A stretch of 64,000 nucleotides of DNA from Corythucha ciliata (GCA_038030265.1 CM075938.1:15539009-15603008); one strand, 5' to 3'; counted from the first letter of the stretch, positions 12,080-23,173 are shown. The notes: generated by a model not told the origin, from the sequence alone. A program made the numbers and translations.

Positions 12080-12640
12080 TTCATAAATTCCGTTAATCCG
12101 TGGCCAAAAATGTAGGACAAAAGACGCATGATAGTTGAGAAAAAGAGCTATAATGTGCTTCTGAGCAAGTCCGTGACCAAAATTCCTTCAATTTGTGGCT
12201 ACTCGCGGAAAAATTGAGAAATAGAGCTCATTGTCGCAGCTGAAATTGAAAAAACACACCAATTTGTGGTTTCGCGATCCTATACGGCCGGCCCAAAATT
12301 AAGAAAATACGCTAATTAGCGGTTTGAGGTAACCTTTTCACGTCTAAAACTGAGAAATAAGGAAAACGCCTATTTGCGGCTAATATCAAGACATTTTTTT
12401 CGTACACGGGTAAAATTGAGCAATATTGCTCATTTTTTTAAGCCTAAAATTGAGGAAAAACGTTTTTCTGTGGATTTGAGAAAAAGAGCTCTTCCACGGC
12501 TGAAATTGCAAAAGCACACCAAATGCTAAATACAAGCCAAAAGGAGGAAAATCCGCTAATTCACGTTTATGGAGACCTTTTCAAATATAAAATTGGAAAA
12601 AAGGGTTCGATTGCAGCTAAAATTGAGGAAATGCGTCGTG
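12080..12640. repeat. E array, copy 2
   Basis: Degenerate E units (gctaattagcggtttgagg, tgaaattgaaaaaacacacc) run for about 560 bp and end at the GC-rich block starting near 12660. Orientation is the same as copy 1. Upstream, from about 11830, are even more diverged units. Confidence 0.7.
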
Positions 12641-12663
12641 CACCCCCACCCACCCCTAAGAAA

Positions 12664-12792
12664 AAGCCTGGCTTTGAGTCGGGCTCGGCCCGGCCCGACT
12701 TTCTCAGTGGTTCGGCCCGGCCCGAAGCCCGGCCCGAAACCGGGCCCAAACACGCCAACACACAAAACATCGGGCTGGGCACGATTAGCCCG
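12664..12792. repeat. GC-rich GGCCCGGCCCGA block 1
   Basis: Repeats of cggcccggcccga with variants stand out sharply from AT-rich surroundings. A similar block in the same orientation lies at 13465-13586. Opposed short open frames (Pro/Gly/Arg-rich) exist only because of the composition and are not genes. The block probably belongs to a mobile element whose outer end is at 13586, but the other end was not found. Confidence 0.65.
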
Positions 12793-13464
12793 ACTTTTCC
12801 AACTTGAATGAATACATCTGCCCCCCCCCCCCAATTGAGTCAGTTAAATCGTTCCAAAAGTAGCGATCGTGATGAAGGTTGGTAGTGGGGGTTTGGTGAT
12901 GGTGAGAGGTTTAAATACCACTCCCCCCACCGGAAGATTACTGACGAGGAGTGAGGTTTTCAATTATTTAGGTTGCTCAATACACTTAAATGTTTACTAA
13001 TTATATTGATATAACTTTTAGAATTATGATTTATGACGTATTAAATAGTAACGGCTGCAAGTAATTATAATTTCGCTCCATCGCCGGATGCGGATTGCCT
13101 ACAGTAGGCGATACTTTTCCCTCTGATCACAATACGCGCAATTCTATTTTCTACACTGATCAAAATTATTGGATCCCCCTCCCCATTGTCGGATCTAAAT
13201 GGGGGGGGGGATAGTATTACCCTCCCTGAGAGCTGGTCAAATCGCTGTAAATAAAGGGGGGATGGTGGTGGAGGGTGTACAGAGAGAGGGGGAGGAGTTA
13301 CAATTACCCCCCACCACCAAAGAGGTCCCAGATCCGACCCCCACCCCCCTTTGTTCATAAAGATCTATGAGCTCCAGATGCGACGAAACATGGGTACTTC
13401 GAAGAAAGAAAAGTTCAACGAACGGCATTGTACACATTTGTTGTTGTATTGCGCATGTTCGGGC
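12793..13464. other. Sequence between the two GC-rich blocks
   Basis: No gene is supported. It contains C and G homopolymer runs (for example near 12820 and 13200) and a purine/pyrimidine-skewed stretch at 13255-13345. If the two GGCCCGGCCCGA blocks are parts of one element, this would be its interior. Confidence 0.35.
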
Positions 13465-13586
13465 TTTCGGGCTTTTTTCGAACCACAGCCCGGCCCGAGA
13501 AAATCTTCGGCCCGGCCCGAAGCCCGCCCCGAAAATAAAATGTAAGGCCCGGCCCGAGCTTAAGCCCGGGCCCGAGTCCATCCCTA
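13465..13586 (-). mobile_element. GC-rich block 2 ending in a hAT-like TAGGGATG terminus
   Basis: Repeats of cggcccggcccgaagccc end, read on the minus strand, in tagggatggactcgggcc. A similar minus-strand terminus (tagggatgaaactggttcc) ends the element at 43484-44180. This suggests two related families in which short GC-rich motifs accumulate next to a TAGGGATG end. The second terminus is not visible. Confidence 0.45.
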
Positions 13587-13589
13587 TAA

Positions 13590-14159
13590 ATAGGTACTAT
13601 CTGGTTACGTAAAACCTTAACCAAACTCTTCCTACTGCTTGTGGCGGTGCCTTCTTACTCGCAAATGATAGAGGAGCTCAAGACAAATCTATGAGTGGAG
13701 CTACCTTACTTTTCACCAGAACTCGACTTACTTGCTTTTTCCCAGATACCGGCCATATTATCGTCACATATTTGCCTGATAAACTGTTTGTTCAGCTATT
13801 GAACCTATGCATTTCTTCCCTTTTATCGTGAAATACTGGCTCAACAATGTTTATTCGACTGGGCAACTGTCCCCCATCCATTCCATCTTGGAGTGTATAT
13901 TTTTGTCTCACAATTGTGACCAACTAAACCACGTTTTTGGGCACTATTCCACAGATGAAGTGTAGAAATGCGAGTACAAGCGCGATTATTTATATTTCTG
14001 TCGAAGAAATTTGAATGTCTTATATGCATTTGGAGACAGAAGGTCAGAATTATGGTAGGTTCAGCCCTTCGGGAACCTGCGGGGCGTTTGTTAGGAAATT
14101 GCCAAATTTGTAGCTCCTTGTCCATTATAGTGAACTCTCTACTCTCTCTCATTATAGTG
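13590..14159. other. Unassigned unique DNA
   Basis: No open frame longer than about 100 codons and no recognisable domain. Both strands carry overlapping short frames around 13841-14279 that resemble no family. Confidence 0.4.
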
Positions 14160-14640
14160 AATTTTCACTTTGTTACAAATGAACCCCTCAAAACGAATTT
14201 TAAAAGGGAAAAATTCGCAAGGTGGGGTTTTGAGGGAGGCAGAGGCATGAAATCCATGATCTTAAGACTTGCGAAATAGGGTTTTTGAATAACCAAACCC
14301 ACAAAATTGTGTTTTCAACCACTGAACCCAATGAGAATGTTTTTTGTTGTTGTACTTTTCAAAGAGAAAAACCAGGAAAATTCCTCTACGCCGGTTCGCA
14401 CGAGGACCGCTTCGCATGCGAATTTTTTTTCTCTTTCAGGAAGTCAGATCCCATTTAGTTTGAAGGGCCAGCTCCACGAGTTTTCATTTTGCCATTTCGG
14501 CTTCGGTTGGTTTTTTGTTTTTGGCGATCAAATCCAGACGAAACGAAATCGCGGTTTTAATTGGCCAACCGTACAAGTTTTGTGTGCGTGAAGAAAGGAG
14601 CCAGACCCATGAAATTGCTCTTTAAAATGAACAAACAACC
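14160..14640. repeat. F array, block 1
   Basis: Degenerate units containing caaatgaacccctcaaaacg, gaccgcttcgcatgcg and ccagctccacgag-like segments follow the F pattern, in which a short noun-like CAAATTTCG(T/C) motif alternates with GGxTTTGxCTC. Divergence is high and boundaries are soft. Confidence 0.45.
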
Positions 14641-14649
14641 ATAGAACAG

Positions 14650-15000
14650 TGCTGGCCAAACTATTTTGGACGTGGATCTCATGGACCACACCTCACTAGT
14701 TTTGCTGCGTTATGGCAATTCTGACAGTTACGCCAGAGATCGTCCTCCACACCACTGCGGGCTACACCATGACCATTTTTCACATTTTTCAGTTAACATA
14801 AAACGTTGAATTCTTGGTAAACTTGTGTGTTGGATTTGTGCAAGCGTGCACGGTATCTTTGAAGTCCACCCACCCCCACCTAGGTTGGACTGCTCCAACC
14901 AACAAAAACAGCTCACACAGTTAGGCGTGATTCCCATTGTCACCACGCCGACGAAACGGTTAGTTCCTGAATCATCCTGACGGGTATTGTTCCTATGGAG
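14650..15000. other. Unassigned DNA with a hAT-like start
   Basis: The sequence cagtgctggccaaact at 14650 resembles known hAT-type termini of the form CAGxGxTGGCCAAACT. No matching inverted end was found downstream, so only a tentative solo terminus is proposed. No gene is visible. Confidence 0.3.
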
Positions 15001-15520
15001 ATTGAATTTTGTGCCTTTTTTACCACTTTGAACACCAATTTCGTGGACTTGTCACTTCAAGGAACCAATTTGCTTATTTACAGCTTTGGCACTTACAGAT
15101 AACACAGATTTGTGGGTTTTTCCAACTTTGAAAACCAATTTCGCAGGCTTGACTCCTTGATATGAAGCCAATTATACGTGTCTGACCAATCCAAGAAACC
15201 AATTCCGCCTTTTGCACCGTTAAAAAAAAAAAAAAAGCAATCCCACTAATTAAGTTCTTTCATGGATCTTGCCCGCCAGAAACTAATTTTAAGGGAAACG
15301 ACAGATGCCTGATACAAATAGTCCTCTTCTTTATGTTATTTGTTATGTCAATGGCTATTATTTGCGGATTTCTTCTCATTTAAACTCATTTAAACCTAAG
15401 TTCATGGATTTTAAAACCAGAATTTTGCTGTTTTGGCACTCACAGAATTTTTTGTGGTTTTTGCTCGCTCTAAATGCCAATTTTGAAGAATTGACTGAAA
15501 AAACCAAACAACAAAAAAAT
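15000..15520. repeat. F array, block 2
   Basis: Repeated units of about 35-45 bp contain accaatttcg(t/c)gg(a/c)ttg(t/a)c and tttttccaactttgaaaacc. They are interrupted by a run of 14 A at about 15223-15236. The pattern matches the other F blocks. Confidence 0.65.
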
Positions 15521-16039
15521 TTCGCTCCGGCAGCTGGCGGTCGGAAAAAGTGCATTTCATTACGTATACGGATACCCTAAGCCGTCCCAGAAGTAATAAT
15601 GTTGAGACCATGATTTGTTTCGTTCATGTTTGACCCTTCCTCGTACTGTTTGCTGCCGGGTTTGTTTAAGCTGAACTTAATGGGAATCAAAGGCTACTTC
15701 AAAATTAAATCATCGTACCGAACTGTTGATCACTGTTGATTTGTAGTGATTTTTTTACCAGTACAAACCATATTACTCCTCCCCACCGTCCAAGTCGACC
15801 GATTTGGCCCAAATGCAATACCGACCGGGGTCTTATGACTACTGATTTTTGTGCCAAAGCGCGTTCCGCTAATTGATTTCTTCGAGAGTTATCGTGCTAA
15901 TAAGAAAACGGTCATAATTATGAATTCCGGAGACCACTGAATTCGTGTTCTAGAGGTCCTGAAACATGAAAAAAACAAGCCATGACCAATGTTTGCCACC
16001 ATCACGACGAGACCAATAGTGCATTTAGACATAAATGAA
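15521..16039. other. Unassigned spacer
   Basis: No supported gene, RNA or element. It separates two F blocks and may be a highly diverged array or an unrecognised insertion. Confidence 0.3.
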
Positions 16040-16355
16040 ATGCACTAACAGCAGCAGATTCACTGGGATTACCTCGATTGAAAATTCAAACTTCACGGAA
16101 TTGACTCACGTCAGACATTCAGTTTTACAGGTTCCTTTAATTTGGCTCTTCCGAAGTCTTATTTACGTGGTTTTGGCGCTTACAGAACAGAATTTCACAG
16201 TTTTAGAACACACAGCATAGCATTTCGCAGTTTTGACTAATTCAATAACCAATTTCACAACTGGGTCGTTGAAAAAGCGAACCCACGAGTTTGACTCCCT
16301 CAAAAACCAAATTTCCCGGGGTTTGGCTCCCTCAAAAGTCACCTACGAAATAGTG
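16040..16355. repeat. F array, block 3
   Basis: Units such as gcgcttacagaacagaattt, gttttgactaattcaataacc and tttggctccctcaaaa run up to the start of the 20-bp satellite. At 16350 a short sequence (agtggtggttccaaggg) resembles the hAT-like cagtggtggatccaggg end seen at 29723. Confidence 0.6.
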
Positions 16356-16360
16356 GTGGT

Positions 16361-17345
16361 TCCAAGGGAGCATTGGAAATTGTTTATTTTATGGCGAAAT
16401 TGTCAATTTTATATGAGGAAATTGTCAATTTTATAAGGAAATTGTCAATTTTATGAGGAAATTGTCAATTTTATGAGGAAATAACCACTTTTATAGAGAA
16501 ATTGTCAATTTTATAAGGAAATTAGCAACTTTATAAGGAAATTGTCAATTTTATAAGGAAATCGTTGATTTTATGAGGAAATCGTATTTTGTACAAGGAA
16601 ATTGTCGATCTTATGATGAAATGTTTAATTTTATGAGAAAATTGTCAATTTTATGAGGAAATTATCAGATGTATAAGGAAAATGTGAATTTTACGAGGAA
16701 ATTGTCCATTCAATGAGGAAATTATCAATTTTATAAGGGAATCGTAAATTTTAAGAGGAAATTGTATGCTTTACAAACAAATTGTCGGTTTTATTATGAA
16801 ATGGTCAATTTTATGAGGGAATTGACCATTCTGTGACGAAATTGTTAATTTTATGAGGAAATTGTAAATGTTATAAGGAAATTGACAATTTTATGAAGAA
16901 ATAACCACTTTTATAGAGAAATTGTCAATTTTATGAGGAAATGGTCAGTTTAATAAGGAAATTGTCAATTCTATAAGCAAATCGTGAATTGTATTAGGAA
17001 ATTGCATGCTTCACAAGAAAATTGTCGGTTTTATGATGAAATGGTCAATTTTATGAGGAAATTGTCAATTTTATAAGGAAATCGTGAATGTTATAAGGAA
17101 ATTGTATGCTTTACAAGGAAATTGTCGGTTTTATAATGAAATGGTAAATTTTTTGAGGAAATTGTCCACTCTGTGAGGAAATTGCCAATTTTATGAGGAA
17201 ATTGTCAATTTCATGTGGAAATTGTCAATTTTATAAGGAAATAATCAATTTTATAGGGAAATTGTATATTTCATGAGGAAATTGTCAATTTTATTAGGAA
17301 ATTTTTCAACTTCATGAGGAAATCGTCAATTTCATGAGGAGACTG
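16361..17345. repeat. A array: 20-bp satellite with internal higher-order structure
   Basis: About 48 consecutive copies of a 20-bp unit, consensus attgtcaattttatgaggaa. From about 16361 to 17300 every unit is exactly 20 bp: the register never slips although units differ from one another at several positions. Only near 17300 does a one-base insertion appear. Variant units recur in blocks: ataaccacttttatagagaa occurs at 16481 and again at 16901, and the four-unit series beginning atcgt at 16561 recurs at 16741, 16981 and 17081. Shared variants at a 420-bp spacing (16481/16901 and 16561/16981) indicate amplification of multi-unit blocks. No coding potential, since 20 is not a multiple of three and stops occur in all frames. 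Confidence 0.95.
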
Positions 17346-17784
17346 TTCGCCATTAAACCAACTTTGCTGGGTGGCCTATGTCAGTGACAGATTGCGCCGA
17401 TTTTGCGCACTAAGAACCGTTTTTAGCTGGTTTCACTAAATAAAACCCCCAATTTTGAGGGTTAAAATCACAGTGTTAGTCGTGGGACACAAGAGCTTCC
17501 CCTCCACCACTGCGCTGAGTTCACTTCATTCGGCGGGAGGCATATTTTTGCCAATAATTTAATATTTCACGTTACGTTGAATGTTGTTGTTTTTTTCACT
17601 TTTCCGGCCTTTGGGTTTCCTTAATTTTCCGATTTTTCAATTATAACAGATTGAGACCATTGAAAACTGTGTCTGTTTAGCAACTGCGTGATGTGTGATA
17701 TATTTCTAGGGGAGGGGGCCGGATGGACTCATAATATGGCCCCCTCCTTAAGCTGACTCTGGATCCGCGCCTGCTTCGAAGTCG
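17346..17784. other. Spacer downstream of the 20-bp satellite
   Basis: Contains a possible minus-strand hAT-like end at about 17773 (read in reverse, caggcgcggatccag, like the left end of the element at 23785) next to a stretch of clustered G and C. Near 17500 ctccaccactg is a possible inverted partner of agtggtgg at 16350, which would place the satellite inside an element. That idea is weak. No gene. Confidence 0.35.
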
Positions 17785-18070
17785 AAATTTCCAGATTAAT
17801 TGGCCGCGTTCCAAACCGATTTCGTGGGATTTGCCAACCCAACTAACTCATTTCCTGGGTTGGACCCACTCGAACAGCTCTTCGCTAGTTCGGCCCACAA
17901 AAAGCCATCAGTCACGAAAACAAAATTTCGCGATGTTGGCTCATTTGAGACCTTTTTTACTATTGCGAAAGAGATAGGACGGAGAAAAATAAAGGGGCCC
18001 CAGAAAGCGCGATTTAGAAATGAGCAAAACCCGTGAAATATTGTTCTGTGAGTGTCAAAACCTGGGCCAT
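17785..18070. repeat. F array, block 4
   Basis: Units include ccgatttcgtgggatttgcc, acaaaatttcgcgatgttgg and gcgcgatttagaaatgagc. Overlapping short frames on both strands follow the unit and are not genes. Confidence 0.55.
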
Positions 18071-20225
18071 CCACAAAACTTGGGTCCCATTTAGGCCTGT
18101 GGGCGAGGTTGAGTACCGATTGTGAGTTAGAGAGTTAACCCCTCCCAATTTCAGTGCACACACACTCATCAGTTCAGTTTTATAAGCCTCAATATGAAGA
18201 ATTAATCGTAAAAACGATGACACTTCAAATTTTCATTATGCTCATAATGCAGGTAAACATGTCCTTACAGGGAACCGTGTTCAACTTTTCCAGTCACTAA
18301 TAAATGAATAACCGCAAATAACATTAATCGGGAAGGGAATGAGGAAGATTTTTCATATCTCATTGCTCTTTCTTCTTACCCCCCCCCCCCTCACAGTACA
18401 CAAAGTTTTACTACCTTGTCATACAATCGTGATTCGTGTCAAGAAGTCGTTGGATAGAGTTATTAGCTAGTCTAGGAGAAGAGACGTTGTAATTACGTTT
18501 TTTTTTTTTTCAAAATCGAATAACAGACAGATTTATTATTTCTTAATTATCCCAATTTGTCTATCTTTCTTTACTGAGTCCCTCACCAACGTCTAATAAG
18601 CTCTAATTAATTAACTTCTTAGTTGAAATCGCCTGTCGTATAATATTTTTCCCTGACTAGAGGAAATATTAGGTTCTAGGAAATTGATTGGATGAATTTA
18701 AGGCTGGGATAAACGTGTTACGCTGCGTTATAAGGATGAGAAATTGTTGTACATAAATAAAATTAAGTAAGAAATGATTACTTTTGATGAGTGCGAATAA
18801 AAAAAATTGAATTAAAGCTTGAAACCTCGCGTGCGCAAAAAAGACTCCAAATTTTGAAATACTCCTTCAAAAACATTTGTGTGAGGCAAGCGTAAAAAAT
18901 TAAGGTCAATCAAAAATCCTCTTTTTCTTTTTTCTTCATCCTATTGACACCTCAGATACTCGTCATCATCTCACTCCTCTCATCCCGTCGCAATAACCCT
19001 CCCCCACAGCCCACACCAACAGTTGAATTCTTTGTCTTCGTCGCTTGCTCCTCTCAATAACGTCTGCTATCGAAGCTGTCTCATAAATCCTTCCTTCCCT
19101 TGAGTCAATCTAATTGAAAAACTGGAAGAATTGATTAAATAATACCAAAAGGGAAGGTTTTTACACGGTTGGTTTAACACAATAAATTACGCCGGGGAGT
19201 CCTAATCGATTTTTTGCTTCATCGCTCACTTTATCCAATTTGTTCGAGATTTTTTTTTTTTTTTTTAAAGAGAGAAAATGTGTTTGCTTAGGAAAATGTC
19301 TAATTGGCATTTAAAAGAAGAAAAAAAGATCGCTATGGCATGCCAGATCTTTGAGCGTACTCCTTAGCAGCGATAATGCTGTGGTGACAACAGAGGTGAA
19401 GGCTGCGCGGGAAATGGTCATTTTGAAGATGATACAAAGCGTGATATGATGGTCTTCGAATGACTTCTCTGAAGGTTGTTGAAGACTAGTAATGACAATC
19501 TTCATTCTCACCGTTTTTTCAGTCGAAATGACCGGATGAAAGGCACACTGATCCTAGGTACCCCCACCCCCCCCAACCATACAACTATGCACTCTTCACA
19601 TTGTGTTGGGCAACACTTTCCTTTCGCGACTGTTGGTGCTACTGATGAAAAAATTGCAAAACCTCCCTCGAACCTCGCTTTGTAATGACAAGAGATGAGC
19701 CTCGTGGTAAGGGTTTCATTCAATTTGTATACGTTCGGCCATCAAAAGTATTTCAATGACGAGAAAAACTCTTGTTAGAGTCGAAAATTCGCGCTACCGT
19801 ACGCATTAGTCAAGTGGCACCGAAGTATAGCGTTTGTTGAGGGTGAGAAAGGTCCCACGCCCCGAACCACACCGCGTTGAGGGCTATTCGCAGAATTGTT
19901 TTTCGATGTTTCCATAACGTATAAACTGCGCTTTTTTAATTTCCACACAGAGGCCTAATCGCTCTCTGATTTCATTCATATTTAATTGTGTTAATTTTCA
20001 GTAGTTGTAACAACATTGCGTGGTTTCTTATTTCTTTCCGTTATAGCACACGGACAGAACCTTTCCTTAATACAGTTAATTTCCATTAATATAGACGACT
20101 ATAATTTTTTGGTATGCCATTCATATTACACAAACTCGTACTTCCATTTCGTTCCCCTCCCTCCTATCTTATTCAGGAACAATAATAATAATACCAGGAT
20201 TTTTGGTTTTCAGACTGACACGCCT
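18071..20225. other. Unique AT-rich DNA
   Basis: No supported gene or RNA. There is a run of 10 C near 18381, T runs near 18500 and a T run at about 19250-19266. A cluster of short frames at 19311-19723 reads on both strands over the same bases, which argues against coding. Confidence 0.45.
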
Positions 20226-20820
20226 CGTTCAGCCAAGTAGCCTGTTTGAAGCGGGAAATTAACAGGTTTTGTGGTGTTACGCGTCTAGACTAGTCTAGAA
20301 TAGAGGAGGCCAAACGCGACTGCTTTCGCAGTGGCTCACACACACGGTGTAGCCCACACCACGAAATTACATTTCTGAAAGATGCTGGACCCAAGAAATT
20401 ACTTTTAAACCGGGCCAATCCTTTCGAAATCTTGTTCTTATACATATCTCTCTTGAATAGCAGCATAATGGGTCTCAAATGAGCGAATCCCGCGGAATTT
20501 AGTCTTTGAAAGAGCCAAGCCGGGGATTTTTTTTTTTTAAATTAGTGTCCAAGGTGACATTTAGTCAAAAACAGGAAAATTTCTTCTATAGGAGCCAACT
20601 CGACGAAATTTGGTCTGCGGAGGCCAACATTGGACGTTTCGATGAAGCAATTCCGCGAAGTTGGCTTTAAGGGAGTCAATCCTGTGAGATTTTCCTTTTG
20701 AGAGAACAAACCAAAAGCCATTAAAATTGGGCTATACTTGCGTGCCAAATCTGCAGGTTTAAAAAGGGCGAAACCCGCGAAATTCCAGTCATCGATGTAA
20801 CCAAGATCGGGGAAGATGAC
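20226..20820. repeat. F array, block 5 (reverse orientation)
   Basis: Units read as gcgaaacccgcgaaattcca, gagccaactcgacgaaattt and gggagtcaatcctgtgagat, which are reverse complements of the F unit. A palindrome, tctagactagtctaga, lies at about 20284-20299 at its upstream edge. Confidence 0.65.
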
Positions 20821-21054
20821 TCTCAGGGTCAGGAACTAGAAGTTTCCTCGCGCCGGTTCGCGAAGAATCACGCTAGCTGTGTGATTATGCTTGTGCGGTG
20901 GTAATTTTGCGCCTCACGGCGCAGTGCGCGTTACGGCACTTGGAAGCGGAGGATTTCAAAGATATGCGATGCACGCTCGCACGAATCTAACACAGGAATT
21001 TACCAAGAATTTAAAGTTTTCTGTTAACTGAAGCCAATATGTTATAGTGTGGTC

Positions 21055-21265
21055 TCAGCGCCTAAAAATTAGTACAAACGCTAATTCACGTAGTGTAAAA
21101 AAATTGAATCGCTAATTCGCGAATGAAATTTAAAAACGCGAATTAATGCTGCTAAAAGTATGACAAAAGCTAATGTGCTGCCAAAATTAAAACAAAAAAA
21201 AACTCGCGAATTAGAAATACTTAAATGGCTTATGGCTAAAACTGAGACAATGGCTAATGCGGGGC
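21055..21265. repeat. E array, copy 3
   Basis: A short E tract (cgctaattcgcgaatgaaat, ctaatgcggggcaaaa) links the F block to the B array. The junction between E and B near 21290 is abrupt. Confidence 0.65.
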
Positions 21266-21289
21266 AAAAATTTAGGAAGGATCAAAATA

Positions 21290-22610
21290 GACAGTTTTAA
21301 CGTCGAAATTGACAGTTTATAGGGTGAAATTGGCAGATTCGAGGACGAAACATATAGTCATTTCATCACCAAACTCATCAATGTAATCCTGAAACGGTCG
21401 ATTTTGTCCTAAAAGCTGTCGATTTCATTATAGAATCATTCAAAACTGCCAACTTCGTCATTAAAAACGCTCAGTTTCGTCCTTGAAACTATCAGTTCCC
21501 TGGAAACTATCAGGGGACATTTTTCCCGAAAACAGTCCATTCCGTTCTAGAAACTGCCCATTATGTCCAGGAAATTGCAAATATCGTAGTCAAAACTAGT
21601 ACTAGATGAAATCGACAGTTTAAAGTGCGAAATTAACAGTTTCCAAGACGAAATGGACAGATTCGAACATTTATTTGACAGTTTATAAGGCGAAATTGAC
21701 AGTTTTGTACGACGAAATAGACAGTTTCTAGTACTCAACTGTTTCCAGTGAAGGGGCTTAGAAACCGTGAGTTTCCCAAATCCGTTGACAGTTTCTAGGG
21801 CGGAAGTAGCCGATTTGAGGACGAAATTGACAGTTTGTAAGAAGAATTTGGCTCTTTTAGAATAATATCGATAGTTTTGACGACGAAATCGACAGTTTTG
21901 AATAATGAACTTGACCTTCGAAGGACGAAATTGACAGTTTCATGAGGCGAAATTTACAGTTTGGTGGACGAAATCAACAGTTTTTAGAGTGAAATTGACA
22001 GTCGACATTGATAGTTTCAACTGGAAATTTACAGTTCCACCCAGGACGAAATTTCCAGTTTCTGGGACAACATTGAGAGTTTGATTAATATTTTATATTT
22101 AGGGTATTGGCTTATTGCATCTCCTACTTCTTCGTTTCCTGAGGTTTCACCTCTCAATCAGTAGTATTAGAAGAAGCAATAAGTCAAAACCCTAAAAATG
22201 AATTATTAATCTATTATGATATTAAAGTTGTATGGCTTAAAAACTAATAGTATTAATAAAATTGACAGTTATTTATGATAAATTTGACAGTCTGGGGCAA
22301 AATTGATAGTTTCCGGACCACAATTGATAGTTTATAGGACGGAATGATTGTGAGAGTTTTTATTAATCCACTGTTTTGAAGTGAATGGGTTCAAAAAGCC
22401 CAAGTTGTGAGCCCAAATTGTCTGCTGCTGAATCTAAAAATCAAGTTTTGTGATCTTTTGTTATGTAGGAGGAAATTGACAGATTACAAAGTCAAAACTG
22501 TCAGGTTCTCGGGTGAAATCGAGAGTTTTTTAAAGACGAAATTGACAGTTTTAAGGACGAAATTGACATTTGCCGATGATAGGAGGGGGCATGGAAATCC
22601 ATAGTCTGAA
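21290..22610. repeat. B array, copy 1, with an internal orientation switch
   Basis: Degenerate 20-26 bp units carry gacgaaattgacagttt. Between about 21360 and 21590 the units read in the opposite sense (aaactgtcaatttcgtcc-like), then flip to forward from 21600 to 22610. The forward part aligns with 60820-62050 in inverted orientation, and the reverse part (21420-21590) with 62030-62215 in direct orientation. A short TIR element at 22101-22194 interrupts this copy only. Confidence 0.85.
22101..22194. mobile_element. 94-bp TIR element inserted in the B array
   Basis: The left end tagggtattggcttattgca is mirrored at the right end (reverse complement tagggttttgacttattgct). The arms converge on a small central hairpin, gaggtttcacctc. 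The element and its AT-rich flanks (about 22083-22258) are absent from the paralogous array at 61130-61160, where the array runs uninterrupted, giving a natural empty site. Superfamily is unclear because the target-site duplication is obscured by AT-rich flanks. Confidence 0.65.
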
Positions 22611-22942
22611 ATCCGTCGACAGTGACTGAGTTTACAATTTTTAGTGCGTCATTTGGGAGATCATTAGGGCACGCCGCACAAATGGTCAATTTGGCCATTT
22701 TTGGAACGCGAATAGTCTTTTTACAACGCGTGAAACTGTCAGTTTGGCCATTGGGGGGGGGGGGGGCGTAGCGTGAATTGTCAGTAAGGCGAGCAGCCCT
22801 TTTAGAGCGAGCGTGACCAGTCAGATCTACCACATTCAAGGCGTACGAATCGTCCCTGACGCTTTCTAAACAGTGTGAGTTTGACCAATTTAAAGTGAAT
22901 AAAGAACGACAAGATATTTGGGGCAGGATTCACCAAACAATC

Positions 22943-23173
22943 ATGAAAAATTGCACCGAAGGTACGGTTCAGACTCGGTTTTGCTGGGTCAGGTGGAGCG
23001 CCAGGGGCGGGGATAGTGGTGCAGTGGTGCATCCGTTCTCGGTGAGGGGCGGTCCATCGGCTCCGTGCTCGGCTCAATTGCCGGGCTGATGAGACCAGGA
23101 CCGGGTAGCTCAGGTAGCTGAAATTCTGAGGTCGAAACGGACACTGGACCGCACGTTCGGTGCAATTTTTCAT
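22943..23173. mobile_element. 231-bp TIR element inside the C array
   Basis: The ends are perfect inverted repeats for 18 bp (atgaaaaattgcaccgaa at 22943-22960 and its complement at 23156-23173), and similarity continues inward for about 15 more bases. The right half (about 23040-23165) is closely related to 63332-63455: both contain ggggcggtccatcggctccg, then ccgggctgatgagacc, then gaggtcgaaacgg. The interior is much more GC-rich than its host array. Short frames on both strands cross it but match nothing. Confidence 0.75.

Noticed and set aside
12556..12834. Opposed GC-rich frames (Pro/Gly/Arg-rich)
   Set aside because: They come from the ggcccggcccga repeat, reading open on several frames of both strands. 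This is composition, not coding.
16361..17345. Regularly spaced repeats that could suggest a CRISPR array
   Set aside because: The 20-bp units are directly adjacent with no unique spacers, unit divergence is high, there are no cas genes and the context is eukaryotic.
16350..17515. The 20-bp satellite as the interior of a hAT element bounded by agtggtgg and ccaccact
   Set aside because: The end similarity is short with a gap and no 8-bp duplication was found. Kept only as a remark.
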